Origin: Lelliottia sp. WAP21
GTDB taxonomy: Bacteria; Pseudomonadota; Gammaproteobacteria; Enterobacterales; Enterobacteriaceae
Direction of reading: 5' to 3'
DNA: 64,000 bases
Assembly: GCF_020532665.2 (NCBI RefSeq)
Contig: NZ_JAIWPG020000009.1
Coordinates: 124,001-188,000 of the forward strand
Positions within the stretch are counted from its first letter, which is position 1. Each line of letters starts with the position of its first letter. Under the pieces are notes generated by a model. That model was not told where the DNA came from. It saw only the letters and a list, made by a program, of their open reading frames with translations, and ran no database searches. Shown one piece after another: positions 47,333 through 57,867 of this stretch. Position numbers and translations under genes: made by a program.

Positions 47333-50005
47333 ATGGAACATCATTCAGCAGTCCTGCTACGACGACTTAACCCTTACTGCGCCAGAGCACTGGAGGGGGC
47401 GGCTTCTTTATGTCAGACACGTGCGCATGCAGAAATCACGCCTGAGCACTGGCTGCTGAAACTGCTGGAGCAGGGGGAAGGTGACCTGACCGTTCTTGCC
47501 CGACGCTATGAATGGGATATGGATGCCGTTTGGCAGTCACTTCTGAGCTGGCTGGATGTACAGCCTCGTTCAGTTCGCACACGCCCGGAGCTTTCTGCTT
47601 CCCTCCAGACCCTGCTGAAACAGGCCTGGCTTGCCGCCACGCTCGCGGGAGATGAGCAGATCCGCAGCATACATTTGCTTACGGCCATGGTTGAAACGTC
47701 AGGGTTGACACGCTGTGATGGCCTCTGGCCTTTGATGACGCTGACCACCAGCCAGCTGGAAAGGTTACGTCCTTTGCTGGAAGCCCAGTCGGATGAGCGG
47801 CATGACCTTGCGCTCAGTGAGCAGGCTGGCAATGTCAGCATTATTGGCCGGGCTGCGCCGTTACAGCATGAAGCACAAAATCAGGCTGAAGGCGGAAGTG
47901 CGCAGCCTGCCGTTTCACAGGAAGAGTCCGTTCTCAATCGCTTTACAGTTGATGTGACTGCCCGTGCCCGGGAAGGAAAGATTGACCCGGTCTTTGGTCG
48001 CGATAACGAAATCCGTCAGATGGTGGACATTCTCTCCAGACGCCGTAAGAACAACCCAATCCTGGTCGGTGAACCCGGCGTGGGTAAAACGGCCCTTGTT
48101 GAAGGACTGGCGCTGCGCATCGCTGAGGGCAATGTGCCCGAAAGTCTGAAGCCAGTCATCGTCAGGACTCTGGATCTGGGCTTGCTTCAGGCGGGGGCGG
48201 GTGTCAAGGGGGAGTTCGAACAGCGCCTGAAAAATATTATCGACGCCGTCCAGCAATCCCCGGTGCCGGTGCTTCTCTTTATCGATGAAGCACACACCAT
48301 CATCGGGGCCGGTAATCAGGCGGGCGGGGCTGATGCCGCCAACCTGCTGAAACCGGCACTGGCTCGCGGTGAACTACGTACCATCGCCGCAACCACCTGG
48401 TCCGAGTACAAACAGTATTTTGAGCGTGACGCCGCTCTGGAGCGCCGCTTCCAGATGGTCAAGGTTGATGAGCCCGATGATGACACCGCCTGTCTGATGC
48501 TGCGTGGCCTGAAATCCCGCTATGCCGAACACCATGGCGTGCATATTACCGGCGAGGCCGTCCGAGCAGCGGTGACGCTGTCCCGTCGTTACCTGACCGG
48601 ACGCCAGTTGCCGGATAAAGCCGTGGACCTGCTGGATACCGCAGCGGCCCGGGTGCGGATGAGCCTGGACACGTTGCCTGAACAACTTACCCGTTTGCAG
48701 ACCCAACTGACTGCGCTTGCCATGGAACAACAGGAGTTACTGGAAGATATTTCCCTGGGTAACACCGTTGATGCCAGCCGTCTGCCGCAGATCGAACAGC
48801 TCACACTGGAGCTCAATCAGCAAAAAGCCTCTCTTCACTCACAATATGAGACCGAAAAGCAGCTCACCGACTCGCTGAAAGCCTGCCGGGAAGACATCAG
48901 CCGCCAGAAAGAGATCTCCTCCTTCCAGCAGGAGCTCTCCCAGATTCAGAATAACAGCCCATTACTGGGTCTGGATGTTGATGTCCGCACCGTTGCGACC
49001 GTTATCGCAGACTGGACAGGGGTTCCTCTCTCATCACTGATGAAGGATGAGCAAACCGAACTACTGACACTGGAAGAACAGCTTGCAACCCGCGTTGTCG
49101 GCCAGAGTCCTGCCCTGAATGCCATCGCCCAACGACTGAGGGCGTCAAAAACCGGCCTGACGCCGGAGAACGGGCCACAGGGTGTGTTTTTACTGGTGGG
49201 GCCAAGCGGGGTGGGCAAAACAGAAACCGCGCTGGCACTTGCTGACGTTATGTATGGTGGTGAGAAATCGCTTATCACCATCAACCTGTCTGAATACCAG
49301 GAGCCGCACACGGTCTCGCAGTTGAAAGGCTCACCTCCGGGCTATGTCGGATATGGTCAGGGCGGCATTCTCACCGAGGCTGTGCGTAAGCGGCCGTACA
49401 GCGTGGTGCTTCTCGATGAAGTGGAGAAGGCCCACCGGGATGTGATGAACCTGTTTTATCAGGTCTTTGACCGGGGCTTTATGCGGGACGGGGAAGGGCG
49501 TGAGATTGATTTCCGCAATACCGTGATACTGATGACGTCCAACCTGGGCAGTGATCAGTTGATGCAGCTGCTGGACGAGCAACCAGAAGCCACGGAGAGC
49601 GATCTGCATGAATTGTTACGTCCGATCCTTCGCGATCATTTCCAGCCAGCACTGCTGGCTCGCTTCCAGACGGTGATATACCGCCCGCTGGCAATAGATG
49701 CCATGCGTACCATCGTCGACATGAAACTGGCACAAGTGAGCACGCGTTTGCAACGGCACTACGGGATCTCCACTCACATTGGCGAAAGCCTCATCGACAC
49801 GCTGACGACAGCGTGTCTGCTGCCAGATACTGGTGCCCGCAACGTGGACAGCCTGCTTAATCAGCAGATCCTGCCGGTTCTGAGCCAGCAGTTATTAAGC
49901 CATATGGCGGCAAAACAAAAGCCGTCCTCGCTACAGCTGACCTGGGATGATGAAGAGGGTATTGTGCTGGCCTTCGATGATAATACAGAAGTGGTGGCGT
50001 CATGA
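47333..50005 (+). CDS. tssH: T6SS sheath-disassembly ATPase TssH (ClpV)
   Basis: 890 residues. An N-terminal Clp-like domain ('[20 protein letters not shown]') binds contracted sheath. Two AAA+ modules follow with Walker A motifs '[10 protein letters not shown]' (about residue 246) and '[10 protein letters not shown]' (about 623), and Walker B motifs '[10 protein letters not shown]' and '[10 protein letters not shown]'. It recycles contracted sheath between firing cycles. It ends '[18 protein letters not shown]', with ATGA overlap with vgrG. Complete. Confidence 0.96.
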   Translation: MEHHSAVLLRRLNPYCARALEGAASLCQTRAHAEITPEHWLLKLLEQGEGDLTVLARRYEWDMDAVWQSLLSWLDVQPRSVRTRPELSASLQTLLKQAWLAATLAGDEQIRSIHLLTAMVETSGLTRCDGLWPLMTLTTSQLERLRPLLEAQSDERHDLALSEQAGNVSIIGRAAPLQHEAQNQAEGGSAQPAVSQEESVLNRFTVDVTARAREGKIDPVFGRDNEIRQMVDILSRRRKNNPILVGEPGVGKTALVEGLALRIAEGNVPESLKPVIVRTLDLGLLQAGAGVKGEFEQRLKNIIDAVQQSPVPVLLFIDEAHTIIGAGNQAGGADAANLLKPALARGELRTIAATTWSEYKQYFERDAALERRFQMVKVDEPDDDTACLMLRGLKSRYAEHHGVHITGEAVRAAVTLSRRYLTGRQLPDKAVDLLDTAAARVRMSLDTLPEQLTRLQTQLTALAMEQQELLEDISLGNTVDASRLPQIEQLTLELNQQKASLHSQYETEKQLTDSLKACREDISRQKEISSFQQELSQIQNNSPLLGLDVDVRTVATVIADWTGVPLSSLMKDEQTELLTLEEQLATRVVGQSPALNAIAQRLRASKTGLTPENGPQGVFLLVGPSGVGKTETALALADVMYGGEKSLITINLSEYQEPHTVSQLKGSPPGYVGYGQGGILTEAVRKRPYSVVLLDEVEKAHRDVMNLFYQVFDRGFMRDGEGREIDFRNTVILMTSNLGSDQLMQLLDEQPEATESDLHELLRPILRDHFQPALLARFQTVIYRPLAIDAMRTIVDMKLAQVSTRLQRHYGISTHIGESLIDTLTTACLLPDTGARNVDSLLNQQILPVLSQQLLSHMAAKQKPSSLQLTWDDEEGIVLAFDDNTEVVAS

Positions 50006-52359
50006 CCGATTCTTTAATAAGCAAGGCAAACGGCCAGATACAACAACTTCTGAGCCAGTCACGCTATCGCGTTGACGTGCATGGCTGCACTGAGTTTCTG
50101 GATGTGCTGCGCTTCAGTGCAGTGGAGTCACTTAGCCAGCCCTGGCGGTATGACGTGGCGGTGACCTGCACCTCTGCGGATATCGCCTGCGACAGGTTAC
50201 TGCTGAAACCGGCGTCCTTCACATTCCAGTCCCCGGTGTTTGACGGAGCACCAGCGCTGCCGGTCCGGACGATATTCGGCGTGGTTAAGTCATTTCGTCG
50301 TGTGTCCACGTCGAATGATGATACCCACTACGCGCTGACGATCGTTCCCCGTATCGCCCTTCTGGACTATACGAAAGGGAGCGAGATCTACCTCAATCAG
50401 TCGGTTATTGAGGTGGTTGAACAGGTACTGCGTAAACACGGTCTGGAAGGACCCGATTTTGAGTTCCGGCTCTCCCGGGAATATCCATCCCGGGAGCTCA
50501 TCACCCAGTGGCGGGAAACTGATCTGGCATTTATCCAGCGCCTGCTGGCGGAGGTGGGCATTTACTGGCGCTATGAAATGGACAGCCGTCTTGAACAGGA
50601 CGTGGTGATTTTCCAGGACAGCCAGCAGCAGTATGAATTTGGTGTCACCCTGCCATTGCGTAATCAGGCCGGGATGAGCGACAGCGGGCAGGAGAGTATC
50701 TGGGATATTCAGACCGCATATAACGTGGTAAGCGGAAGTGTGGCCACCCGTGACTACAACTACCGTGATGCACTGGCGCCTCAGGACAGCGCCGAAAGTA
50801 TTTTCAGCAAAGAGGGGGTCACCACCGGGGAAACATACCATTATGCGGAGCCTTTCCTGACAGCAGGTGACGCTGAAAGTACAGAGACCGGGGCATACTT
50901 CGCCCGTCTGCGTCACGAACGCATTCTGAATGCGCAATATCACGTCACCGGGCATTCCTCCAGCCCTCATCTGGCTCCAGGTCAGGTACTGGAAACTGAC
51001 GGAACATTACCTGATGCGGTGAAAGAAGGTATCGTCATCACCACGGTACGCACCAGCGGCTCACGCAAAAGTAGCTTTACTCTGACGTTTGAAGGGATCC
51101 CTTACAGCGAAACCGTCTGCTACCGTCCTGCTTTACTTAATCGCCCGGTCATATCCGGTTCTCTTCCAGCCCGGGTGGAAAGTACTCAGAAAGGCGATAC
51201 CTACTCCTGGCTCGATCCGGAAGGGCGCTACCGGGTAAAACTGGACTTCGACCGCAACAGTCCGGAACAGGGCTATGCCTATTTGTGGCTTCGGCTGGCC
51301 AAACCCTATGCCGGTGATACCTACGGTTTCCACTCCCCGCTTATTGACGGAACTGAAGTGGCCGTAGTGTTTGACAGTGGGGACCCGGATCGACCTTACA
51401 TCGCCTATGCCCTGCATGACTCAGAACATCCGGACCACGTCACCAGTGACAATCATACGCGGAACGTGTGGCGCACTCCGGCGAACAATAAGTTGCGGAT
51501 GGAGGATAAGCGGCAGGAAGAGCATATCAAGCTCGCAACAGAGTATGGCAAAACGCAACTGAACATGGGACACCTGGTCAACAGCCAGCGTGAAAAGCGC
51601 GGTGCCGGGTTTGAGCTGCGTACGGATGAGCATGGCGCCGTTCGTGCAGCCAAAGGACTCTTCCTGACGGCTGATGCCCAGGCTAAAGCACAGGGACCTG
51701 TACTGGAAATGGCACCCGCCGTTAACCAGATTAATCAGGCCAACAGCCAGATGCAGGCGTTGAACAGTGCCGCTGAAGCCGCCGGAGCCCTGGTGTCCGA
51801 CATCAACACCCAAATTAGCCTCGTCACCGACAAAATCAAAGACCTTCAGTCGTCGGTCCTGCTGGGCAGTGCTCCACAGGGCGTGGCATTCACCTCAGGT
51901 GAACACCTTCAGCTCAGCAGCACCCGCAATACAATGATCAATGCAGGTCAACATCTTGATATCGGTGCGATGAAAAATTTGTCCGTGAGCGTTGAAAAAG
52001 CGCTTGGTCTGTTTGTGCATAAAGACGGGGCGAAGCTGGTTGCCAACCAGGGAGACATCGAGATTCAGGCTCAGCACAACACGATGGCGCTTCTGGCAAA
52101 GCAGCAGGTGGTTATAACCAACAGTGAAGATGGGATTTCCATCAGCACCCCGGAAACGCTTACGCTGAACGGCGGTGGATCGTATCTGAAGCTGAGCAAG
52201 AACGGAATTGAGCATGGTTCTGAGGGAATGATGGTGATGAAAGTGGCGAATTATCTGGTTCCCCGTACCGGGGCATCATTGAAAGGTGTTACGGAGACGT
52301 TCAGGAAAACCACACTGGAACTGGTATCACCGCCGCGGCGCGGACGGTTTTCACGATAA
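50002..52359 (+). CDS. vgrG: T6SS spike protein VgrG (first copy)
   Basis: 785 residues. gp27/gp5-like N-terminal domains ('SQSRYRVDVHGCTEFLDVLR', 'FGVVKSFRRVSTSNDDTHYA', 'RHERILNAQYHVTGHSSSPH'), an OB fold ('YRVKLDFDRNSPEQGYAYLW'), and a C-terminal beta-prism DUF2345 part. No enzymatic extension is seen. The last 80 residues ('MMVMKVANYLVPRTG' onward) differ from copy 2. It trimerises and tips the Hcp tube, carrying the cargo gene next door (10 bases away). Confidence 0.95.
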   Translation: MTDSLISKANGQIQQLLSQSRYRVDVHGCTEFLDVLRFSAVESLSQPWRYDVAVTCTSADIACDRLLLKPASFTFQSPVFDGAPALPVRTIFGVVKSFRRVSTSNDDTHYALTIVPRIALLDYTKGSEIYLNQSVIEVVEQVLRKHGLEGPDFEFRLSREYPSRELITQWRETDLAFIQRLLAEVGIYWRYEMDSRLEQDVVIFQDSQQQYEFGVTLPLRNQAGMSDSGQESIWDIQTAYNVVSGSVATRDYNYRDALAPQDSAESIFSKEGVTTGETYHYAEPFLTAGDAESTETGAYFARLRHERILNAQYHVTGHSSSPHLAPGQVLETDGTLPDAVKEGIVITTVRTSGSRKSSFTLTFEGIPYSETVCYRPALLNRPVISGSLPARVESTQKGDTYSWLDPEGRYRVKLDFDRNSPEQGYAYLWLRLAKPYAGDTYGFHSPLIDGTEVAVVFDSGDPDRPYIAYALHDSEHPDHVTSDNHTRNVWRTPANNKLRMEDKRQEEHIKLATEYGKTQLNMGHLVNSQREKRGAGFELRTDEHGAVRAAKGLFLTADAQAKAQGPVLEMAPAVNQINQANSQMQALNSAAEAAGALVSDINTQISLVTDKIKDLQSSVLLGSAPQGVAFTSGEHLQLSSTRNTMINAGQHLDIGAMKNLSVSVEKALGLFVHKDGAKLVANQGDIEIQAQHNTMALLAKQQVVITNSEDGISISTPETLTLNGGGSYLKLSKNGIEHGSEGMMVMKVANYLVPRTGASLKGVTETFRKTTLELVSPPRRGRFSR

Positions 52360-52368
52360 GGATCGGCT

Positions 52369-54756
52369 ATGAAAATCAGTTACCCCCTCAGGGACACCAA
52401 CGGGAAAGAATTTCGCTCACCGGAAGATGTTATGCGGCTTATTGACGGGGAAGCGCACGGGAGCTGGCTGTTGGGAGCGAATGGCCTGTGGCATGGTGGG
52501 ATCCATATCAGCGATATCTCTAATCCTTTTTCTGCCCTGAATCCTGATGCGGTTAATACCGGAGAGCCTGTACCTCTCCAGTTTATGGCAGACGGTATTA
52601 TTGCGGCGTACCGGATAAACAGTGAGTACCTGACAGCGCCATACTGTGGACAGCAGTTGCGCTACAGCAGCAGTTTTGTGCTGGTGAAATCACAGTGTCA
52701 ACCCGATCCGCAAAAGAAAAAGAGCTGGCTGGAGTTTTACAGCCTGTATATGCATCTGGCTCCGATGTCTGATTATCCTGCGTCTCCTTGTTATCAAGTC
52801 AGGAACGGTCACAACGGCATACTGTTACGTCAGTATAAAAACGGGCAAACCGGGATGCCGGAGGGAGAGCCGGATAAGGGGGAAGCCGGAACTTATCCTG
52901 CTCCGGTGAAAACGAAAAAGAGCCTGATGGCGGGCGACCGTTTTGTTTCTTCCCGGACCGGGCGTTTTTACGTCACGAAGAATGGCAAAGCCATCCTGAC
53001 AATCTTTGGCTTGGTCCGTTTACTGAAAGATAACGTTCCGGGCAAAGAACAGTTCTGGGTAACGCTAGATCCGGAACTGATGGCGCCGGATGGTGAAATG
53101 CAGGACCTGGTGCCGGAGTGGATGCAGAGAGCGAAAAAAAAAGGCATTTTTGACTCTTTGGCGCTGACGGGCGAAACGGAAGAATGGAAGGTCAGTGCCG
53201 GAACGCCTGTCGGGTTTATGGGATGTATGGAGTCACCTGGTGAGAGAAATAATCTCCTGGATAAAGAGTGGTTCGTGCATCTGGAAGTGCTGAGTACAGA
53301 CCCGAACATGCCAGTATTTTTAGCCAATCCTGAGGGCTTGGAGGGCGATAAAAGGTCAGTTCTGGCACCCAAAGGAAAATCTCTGTTTACCCGGCAGAAT
53401 GCCACAGGACAACCCGTCTTTACCGCGACATCAGCGCGACTGAGCGCACAGTGCCTGCTCCCCCGGGAGTCAGCAACGCCTGTCGCAGATGAAGCGCAAA
53501 AATGGTGGTATAAGGTCAACGGAAGTGGCTGGCTACCGCAACTTGATGTGGAAGAAGTGGGCCAGTACGACCTGTTGAAACTCGGCTTTCAGGCGCTGGA
53601 GGAAGACGGTAACGGTGATGTGATGGACAGCCCGTATGAAAGCTGGGTTCCTGAGGCGTTTGGCGCAATAAGTCAGGCTGCGGAACAGGGAGCCGATTAT
53701 CAGTACCGGCTGGTGCCGCAATTCTATCGTGATCTGATGGCAGAGATGGACAGCAACCGTGACGGAAAAGTGACGACAGAGGAAATCAGGCAGGCGCTGG
53801 CTGTACGTGATCCCTTAGTGAAGGATGTGGTAAACCGGCTGGTGATAAAACATCACAGTGAATGGTCTGGTAGCCGTTCGACAGGTCGCTGGGAAAGGTT
53901 TTATAAGGATCTGGACTCACTGGAAGTGAAATACTGTGAGAAATGGCAGTCGGATCTGGAGTGGATGAGCAAGGTGCCGCCATTTGATAAGGATGAAGCG
54001 GTGTGGCATTTTCATCCGGTGGTGTTTTTGGATATATTATCATCTTCTAATCTTATTACACTGGAAATGGTTGTTGCTGCAAATCTGAATGAAAATAAAT
54101 CTCAATGTGAAAGGGTTCTACCTTATCTCAATAAATATGCAAAAGCCTATAAGATGGAAGATAAAAAAGAGATCGCACATTTCCTGTCTCAAATTGGGCA
54201 TGAAAGTGGTTTTAATATAATCGAGGAAAATCTGAATTATAGTGCTAAAGGGATGCGAAGGATTTTTGGATGCATTAAAGGTCCATCTCAATATAATAAA
54301 AATACTGATGATTGCAACTTGGGCCGTTTAAGAGACAAACTCTGGACTCAAGAGTCTTCGTATGCGCATAAACCAGAAAGTCTAGCTAATTATGTTTATG
54401 CCAGTCGAATGGGTAACGATGGGGAATCTTCGGGGGATGGTTATAAATACAGAGGTCGAGGGATGATTCAGTTGACTGGTAAAGATGGCTATAGATATTT
54501 TACTAATAAACATAATGAAATGAGTCCTAATGATAAGAGAGACTTTGTTGAACAACCTGATTTAGTAATAAGTGATACAGAATATGGTGTAGAGTCAGCA
54601 TTTTCCTTCTGGGTAAGTAAAGGACTAAACAAAACTGCCAGGACATTAAGTGTGCAAGATGTCACGAAAAAAGTTAACGGTGGGCAGAATGGTTACTCTG
54701 ATCGCCTACAGAGATTTAATGCAGTGGCCCCATTATTGAGAGTAGATAAGGAGTAA
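52369..54756 (+). CDS. Putative T6SS effector: M23-like module, EF-hand-like loop, GH19-like lysozyme tail
   Basis: 795 residues, no signal peptide. About residues 1-150 hold an M23/lysostaphin-type fold with 'GLWHGGIHISD' (H42, H46) and 'LYMHLAP' (H129). The usual Asp of M23 is a His, so the activity is uncertain. At 461-472, 'DSNRDGKVTTEE' fits an EF-hand calcium loop. The linker ends with 'AVWHFHPVVFL', after which base composition turns AT-rich. The tail (about 570-795) resembles GH19 chitinase-like lysozymes: 'HFLSQIGHESGFN' (E612 candidate acid), 'YKYRGRGMIQLTGKDGY'. It probably cuts peptidoglycan in the victim's periplasm. It is placed just after vgrG. Confidence 0.8.
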   Translation: MKISYPLRDTNGKEFRSPEDVMRLIDGEAHGSWLLGANGLWHGGIHISDISNPFSALNPDAVNTGEPVPLQFMADGIIAAYRINSEYLTAPYCGQQLRYSSSFVLVKSQCQPDPQKKKSWLEFYSLYMHLAPMSDYPASPCYQVRNGHNGILLRQYKNGQTGMPEGEPDKGEAGTYPAPVKTKKSLMAGDRFVSSRTGRFYVTKNGKAILTIFGLVRLLKDNVPGKEQFWVTLDPELMAPDGEMQDLVPEWMQRAKKKGIFDSLALTGETEEWKVSAGTPVGFMGCMESPGERNNLLDKEWFVHLEVLSTDPNMPVFLANPEGLEGDKRSVLAPKGKSLFTRQNATGQPVFTATSARLSAQCLLPRESATPVADEAQKWWYKVNGSGWLPQLDVEEVGQYDLLKLGFQALEEDGNGDVMDSPYESWVPEAFGAISQAAEQGADYQYRLVPQFYRDLMAEMDSNRDGKVTTEEIRQALAVRDPLVKDVVNRLVIKHHSEWSGSRSTGRWERFYKDLDSLEVKYCEKWQSDLEWMSKVPPFDKDEAVWHFHPVVFLDILSSSNLITLEMVVAANLNENKSQCERVLPYLNKYAKAYKMEDKKEIAHFLSQIGHESGFNIIEENLNYSAKGMRRIFGCIKGPSQYNKNTDDCNLGRLRDKLWTQESSYAHKPESLANYVYASRMGNDGESSGDGYKYRGRGMIQLTGKDGYRYFTNKHNEMSPNDKRDFVEQPDLVISDTEYGVESAFSFWVSKGLNKTARTLSVQDVTKKVNGGQNGYSDRLQRFNAVAPLLRVDKE

Positions 54757-54759
54757 TTT

Positions 54760-55248
54760 ATGCGTGGCTTTATTTTGGGATTGACTTTGTTGGTTTCTTC
54801 TTTTTATACACTGGCTAAATCCGACATAGTGCAAGGGCCATTTAAGTTAGATGCCGATGGTAGTATTTATATTAAGAAAGAGGACGATATTAATTATCCA
54901 TTGGCTATTTATTTCGAAACTAATGGCAATGCTTCCAAAGTGGAATCTTATGAGGTTGATGGTAGTGAACCTCATGTGGAAACGGTTTTTTTTACTAAAA
55001 TGAATAATAAAAAAAATGTAATTGTATTAATCTCCTGGGAGCAGAGGCATTCTGCGGAAAAGATAAATGGAACTGCGTATCAGGTCTATGGTTATAACTA
55101 TTCTCTTAATAGTCTTTCTATAAACCCTTCTATAAAAAATGACCAGAATCTTAATGGCCTTGAAGGCGAGTTTAATGGCGAGGAGTTACATTTTAAATAT
55201 AAAAGCGCAGTAAAAATCAAGGCATATCTACAATCTCATTATAAATGA
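54760..55248 (+). CDS. Periplasmic protein, likely immunity to the GH19-type effector
   Basis: 162 residues. An N-terminal signal peptide ('MRGFILGLTLLVSSFYTLAK') predicts export. The rest is AT-rich and beta-rich, with no known family. It follows the effector stop by 3 bases, and GGAG lies 6 bases before its ATG. Small exported proteins directly after peptidoglycan-targeting T6SS effectors normally block them. The pairing is inferred from position only. Confidence 0.65.
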   Translation: MRGFILGLTLLVSSFYTLAKSDIVQGPFKLDADGSIYIKKEDDINYPLAIYFETNGNASKVESYEVDGSEPHVETVFFTKMNNKKNVIVLISWEQRHSAEKINGTAYQVYGYNYSLNSLSINPSIKNDQNLNGLEGEFNGEELHFKYKSAVKIKAYLQSHYK

Positions 55249-55450
55249 TTCTGCAAAGCTTTGGTGCTGCTCGCTAAGCTAAAGAAACATCCAACTGATA
55301 ACGTAAAAAAGGGGCAGGACAGGGAAAGATCAAATCAAAGGACTTTAGGCAGGTTTGAAGAGAAAGATATGTCGGGTGGCGATGAGCAGAGAGTACCTTG
55401 TTTCAGTCTTTGCGGGCTGTTGGGTTTCTTAATCTTGCCCTACCAGGGAA

Positions 55451-55507
55451 GAGGAAGACGGCATTGTGCTGATATTTGATGGGCAGGCAGGAGGATCGCG
55501 GCAATGA
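55451..55507 (+). pseudogene. Remnant of a second tssH (clpV) 3' end
   Basis: The last 19 codons before vgrG copy 2 read 'EEDGIVLIFDGQAGGSRQ' and a TGA that overlaps the vgrG ATG (ATGA at 55504-55507). They match '[18 protein letters not shown]' and the same ATGA overlap at the end of tssH. The preceding 200 bases have no gene. The second vgrG therefore arrived with a trace of the clpV gene that once preceded it elsewhere. Confidence 0.7.
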
Positions 55508-57861
55508 GTGGATCTCTGATGAATAAAGGAATAAGTCTGGTAGAAAAGCTGCTGGGCCAGTCACGCTATCGTGTTGATGTGCATGAATGCAGCCATTTCC
55601 TGGATGTGTTGCATTACAGCGCGGTGGAATCACTTAGCCAGCCATGGCGCTATGACGTGGCGGTCACCTGCTCCTCTAAGGATATCGCCTGTGACACGTT
55701 ACTGCTGAAACCCGCGTCATTTACCTTCCAGACCCCGATGTTTGATGGGGCACCGGCTCTGCCGGTCCGGACGATATTCGGTGTGGTTAAGTCATTTCGG
55801 CGCGTGTCCACGTCGAATGATGAGACCCGTTACGCGCTGACGCTCGTTCCCCGTATCGCCCTTCTGGACTATACGAAAGGGAGCGAGATCTACCTTAATC
55901 AGTCGGTCACTGAAGTGGTTGAACAGGTATTACGTAAGCACGGTCTGGAAGGACCCGATTTTGAGTTCCGGCTCTCCCGGGAATATCCATCCCGGGAGCT
56001 CATCACCCAGTGGCGGGAAACTGACCTGGCGTTTATCCAGCGCCTGCTGGCAGAAGTGGGCATTTACTGGCGCTATGAAATGGACAGCCGTCTTGAACAG
56101 GACGTGGTGATTTTCCAGGACAGCCAGCAGCAGTATGAATTTGGTGTCACCCTGCCATTGCGTAATCAGGCCGGGATGAGCGACAGTGGGCAGGAGAGTA
56201 TCTGGGATATTCAGACCGCATATAACGTGGTAAGCGGAAGTGTGGCCACCCGTGACTACAACTACCGTGATGCACTGACGCCTCAGGACAGCGCCGAAAG
56301 TATTTTCAGCAAAGAGGGGATCACCACCGGGGAAATATACCATTATGCGGAGCCTTTCCTGACAGCAGGTGAAACTGAAAGTACAGAGACCGGGGCATAC
56401 TTCGCCCGTCTGCGTCACGAACGCATTCTGAACGCGCAGTATCACGTCAAAGGTCATTCCTCCAGCCCTCATCTGGCACCAGGTCAGGTACTGGAAACGG
56501 ACGGCTCATTACCCGATGCCGTAAAAGACGGTATCGTCATCACCACGGTACGCACCAGCGGTTCACGCAAAAGTAGCTTTACTCTGACCTTTGAAGGCAT
56601 CCCGTATAGCGAAACTGTCTGCTATCGTCCGGCGCTACTCAATCGCCCGGTGATATCCGGATCGCTTCCCGCCCGGGTGGAAAGCACACAGAAAGGCGAT
56701 ACCTATTCCTGGCTCGACCCGGAAGGACGCTACCGTGTGAAGCTGGACTTTGACCGCAACAGTCCTGAACAGGGTTATGCCTATTTATGGCTGCGACTGG
56801 CTAAACCCTATGCCGGTGATACCTACGGATTCCACTCCCCGCTTATCGACGGAACTGAAGTGGCCGTCGTTTTTGACGGCGGAGACCCGGATCGTCCCTA
56901 CATCGCCTATGCCCTGCATGATTCAGAACATCCTGACCATGTCACCAGTGACAATCATACGCGGAACGTGTGGCGTACCCCGGCGAACAATAAGCTGCGG
57001 ATGGAGGATAAGCGCCAGGAAGAGCATATCAAGCTCGCAACGGAATACGGCAAAACGCAGCTGAACCTGGGACACCTGGTTAACGGCCAGCGTGAAAAAC
57101 GCGGGGCCGGTTTTGAACTGCGAACGGATGAGCATGGCGCTGTACGTGCGGCAAAAGGGCTGTTCCTGACGGCTGATGCCCAGGCCAAAGCCCAGGGACC
57201 GGTACTGGAAATGGCGCCTGCGATTAACCAGATTAACCAGGCCAACAGCCAGATGCAGGCCCTGAACAGCGCCGCTGAAGCCGCCGGAGCCCTGGTCTCT
57301 GACATCAATACCCAGATTAGTCTCGTCACCGACAAAATCAAAGACCTCCAGTCTTCGGTCCTGCTGGGAAGTGCTCCACAGGGCGTGGCATTCACCTCAG
57401 GTGAACACCTTCAGCTCAGCAGCACCCGTAACACGATGATCAATGCAGGCCAGCACCTCGATGTCGGAGCCATGGAGAACCTGTCCGTGACCGTGGAAAA
57501 AGCCCTTGGGATGTTTGTACATAAAGGCGGGGCGAAGGTTGTCGCCAACCAGGGAGATATCGAGATCCAGGCTCAGCACAACACCATGGCATTGTTTTCA
57601 GAAAAGCAACTGACGGTGACCAGTAGTGAAGACGAAATTATTATCAGCACGCCTGAAACGTTGACACTTAACGGTGGTGGGTCATATCTGCGCCTGAGTA
57701 AGAACGGGATTGAACACGGTTCTTCCGGTGATTTCATAATGAAGACTTCAAACTACCTGGTGCCGGGTACCGGCGCAAACCTTCCCAATGAAACCCCGAA
57801 CTTCAGCCTGACGGATATTACTCAGGAAAATAAAATCAGCAGCAAATCTTTCAATGACTAA
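55504..57861 (+). CDS. vgrG: T6SS spike protein VgrG (second copy)
   Basis: 785 residues. It is the same length as copy 1 and nearly identical over the middle (about residues 20-700). The first 20 residues ('GSLMNKGISLVEKLLGQ') and the last 75 ('FIMKTSNYLVPGTGANLPNE' and onward) differ. The differing C-terminus should fit its own cargo. AGGAGG precedes the ATG. It heads the second effector cassette. Confidence 0.94.
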   Translation: MSGSLMNKGISLVEKLLGQSRYRVDVHECSHFLDVLHYSAVESLSQPWRYDVAVTCSSKDIACDTLLLKPASFTFQTPMFDGAPALPVRTIFGVVKSFRRVSTSNDETRYALTLVPRIALLDYTKGSEIYLNQSVTEVVEQVLRKHGLEGPDFEFRLSREYPSRELITQWRETDLAFIQRLLAEVGIYWRYEMDSRLEQDVVIFQDSQQQYEFGVTLPLRNQAGMSDSGQESIWDIQTAYNVVSGSVATRDYNYRDALTPQDSAESIFSKEGITTGEIYHYAEPFLTAGETESTETGAYFARLRHERILNAQYHVKGHSSSPHLAPGQVLETDGSLPDAVKDGIVITTVRTSGSRKSSFTLTFEGIPYSETVCYRPALLNRPVISGSLPARVESTQKGDTYSWLDPEGRYRVKLDFDRNSPEQGYAYLWLRLAKPYAGDTYGFHSPLIDGTEVAVVFDGGDPDRPYIAYALHDSEHPDHVTSDNHTRNVWRTPANNKLRMEDKRQEEHIKLATEYGKTQLNLGHLVNGQREKRGAGFELRTDEHGAVRAAKGLFLTADAQAKAQGPVLEMAPAINQINQANSQMQALNSAAEAAGALVSDINTQISLVTDKIKDLQSSVLLGSAPQGVAFTSGEHLQLSSTRNTMINAGQHLDVGAMENLSVTVEKALGMFVHKGGAKVVANQGDIEIQAQHNTMALFSEKQLTVTSSEDEIIISTPETLTLNGGGSYLRLSKNGIEHGSSGDFIMKTSNYLVPGTGANLPNETPNFSLTDITQENKISSKSFND

Positions 57862-57867
57862 GGGCTG

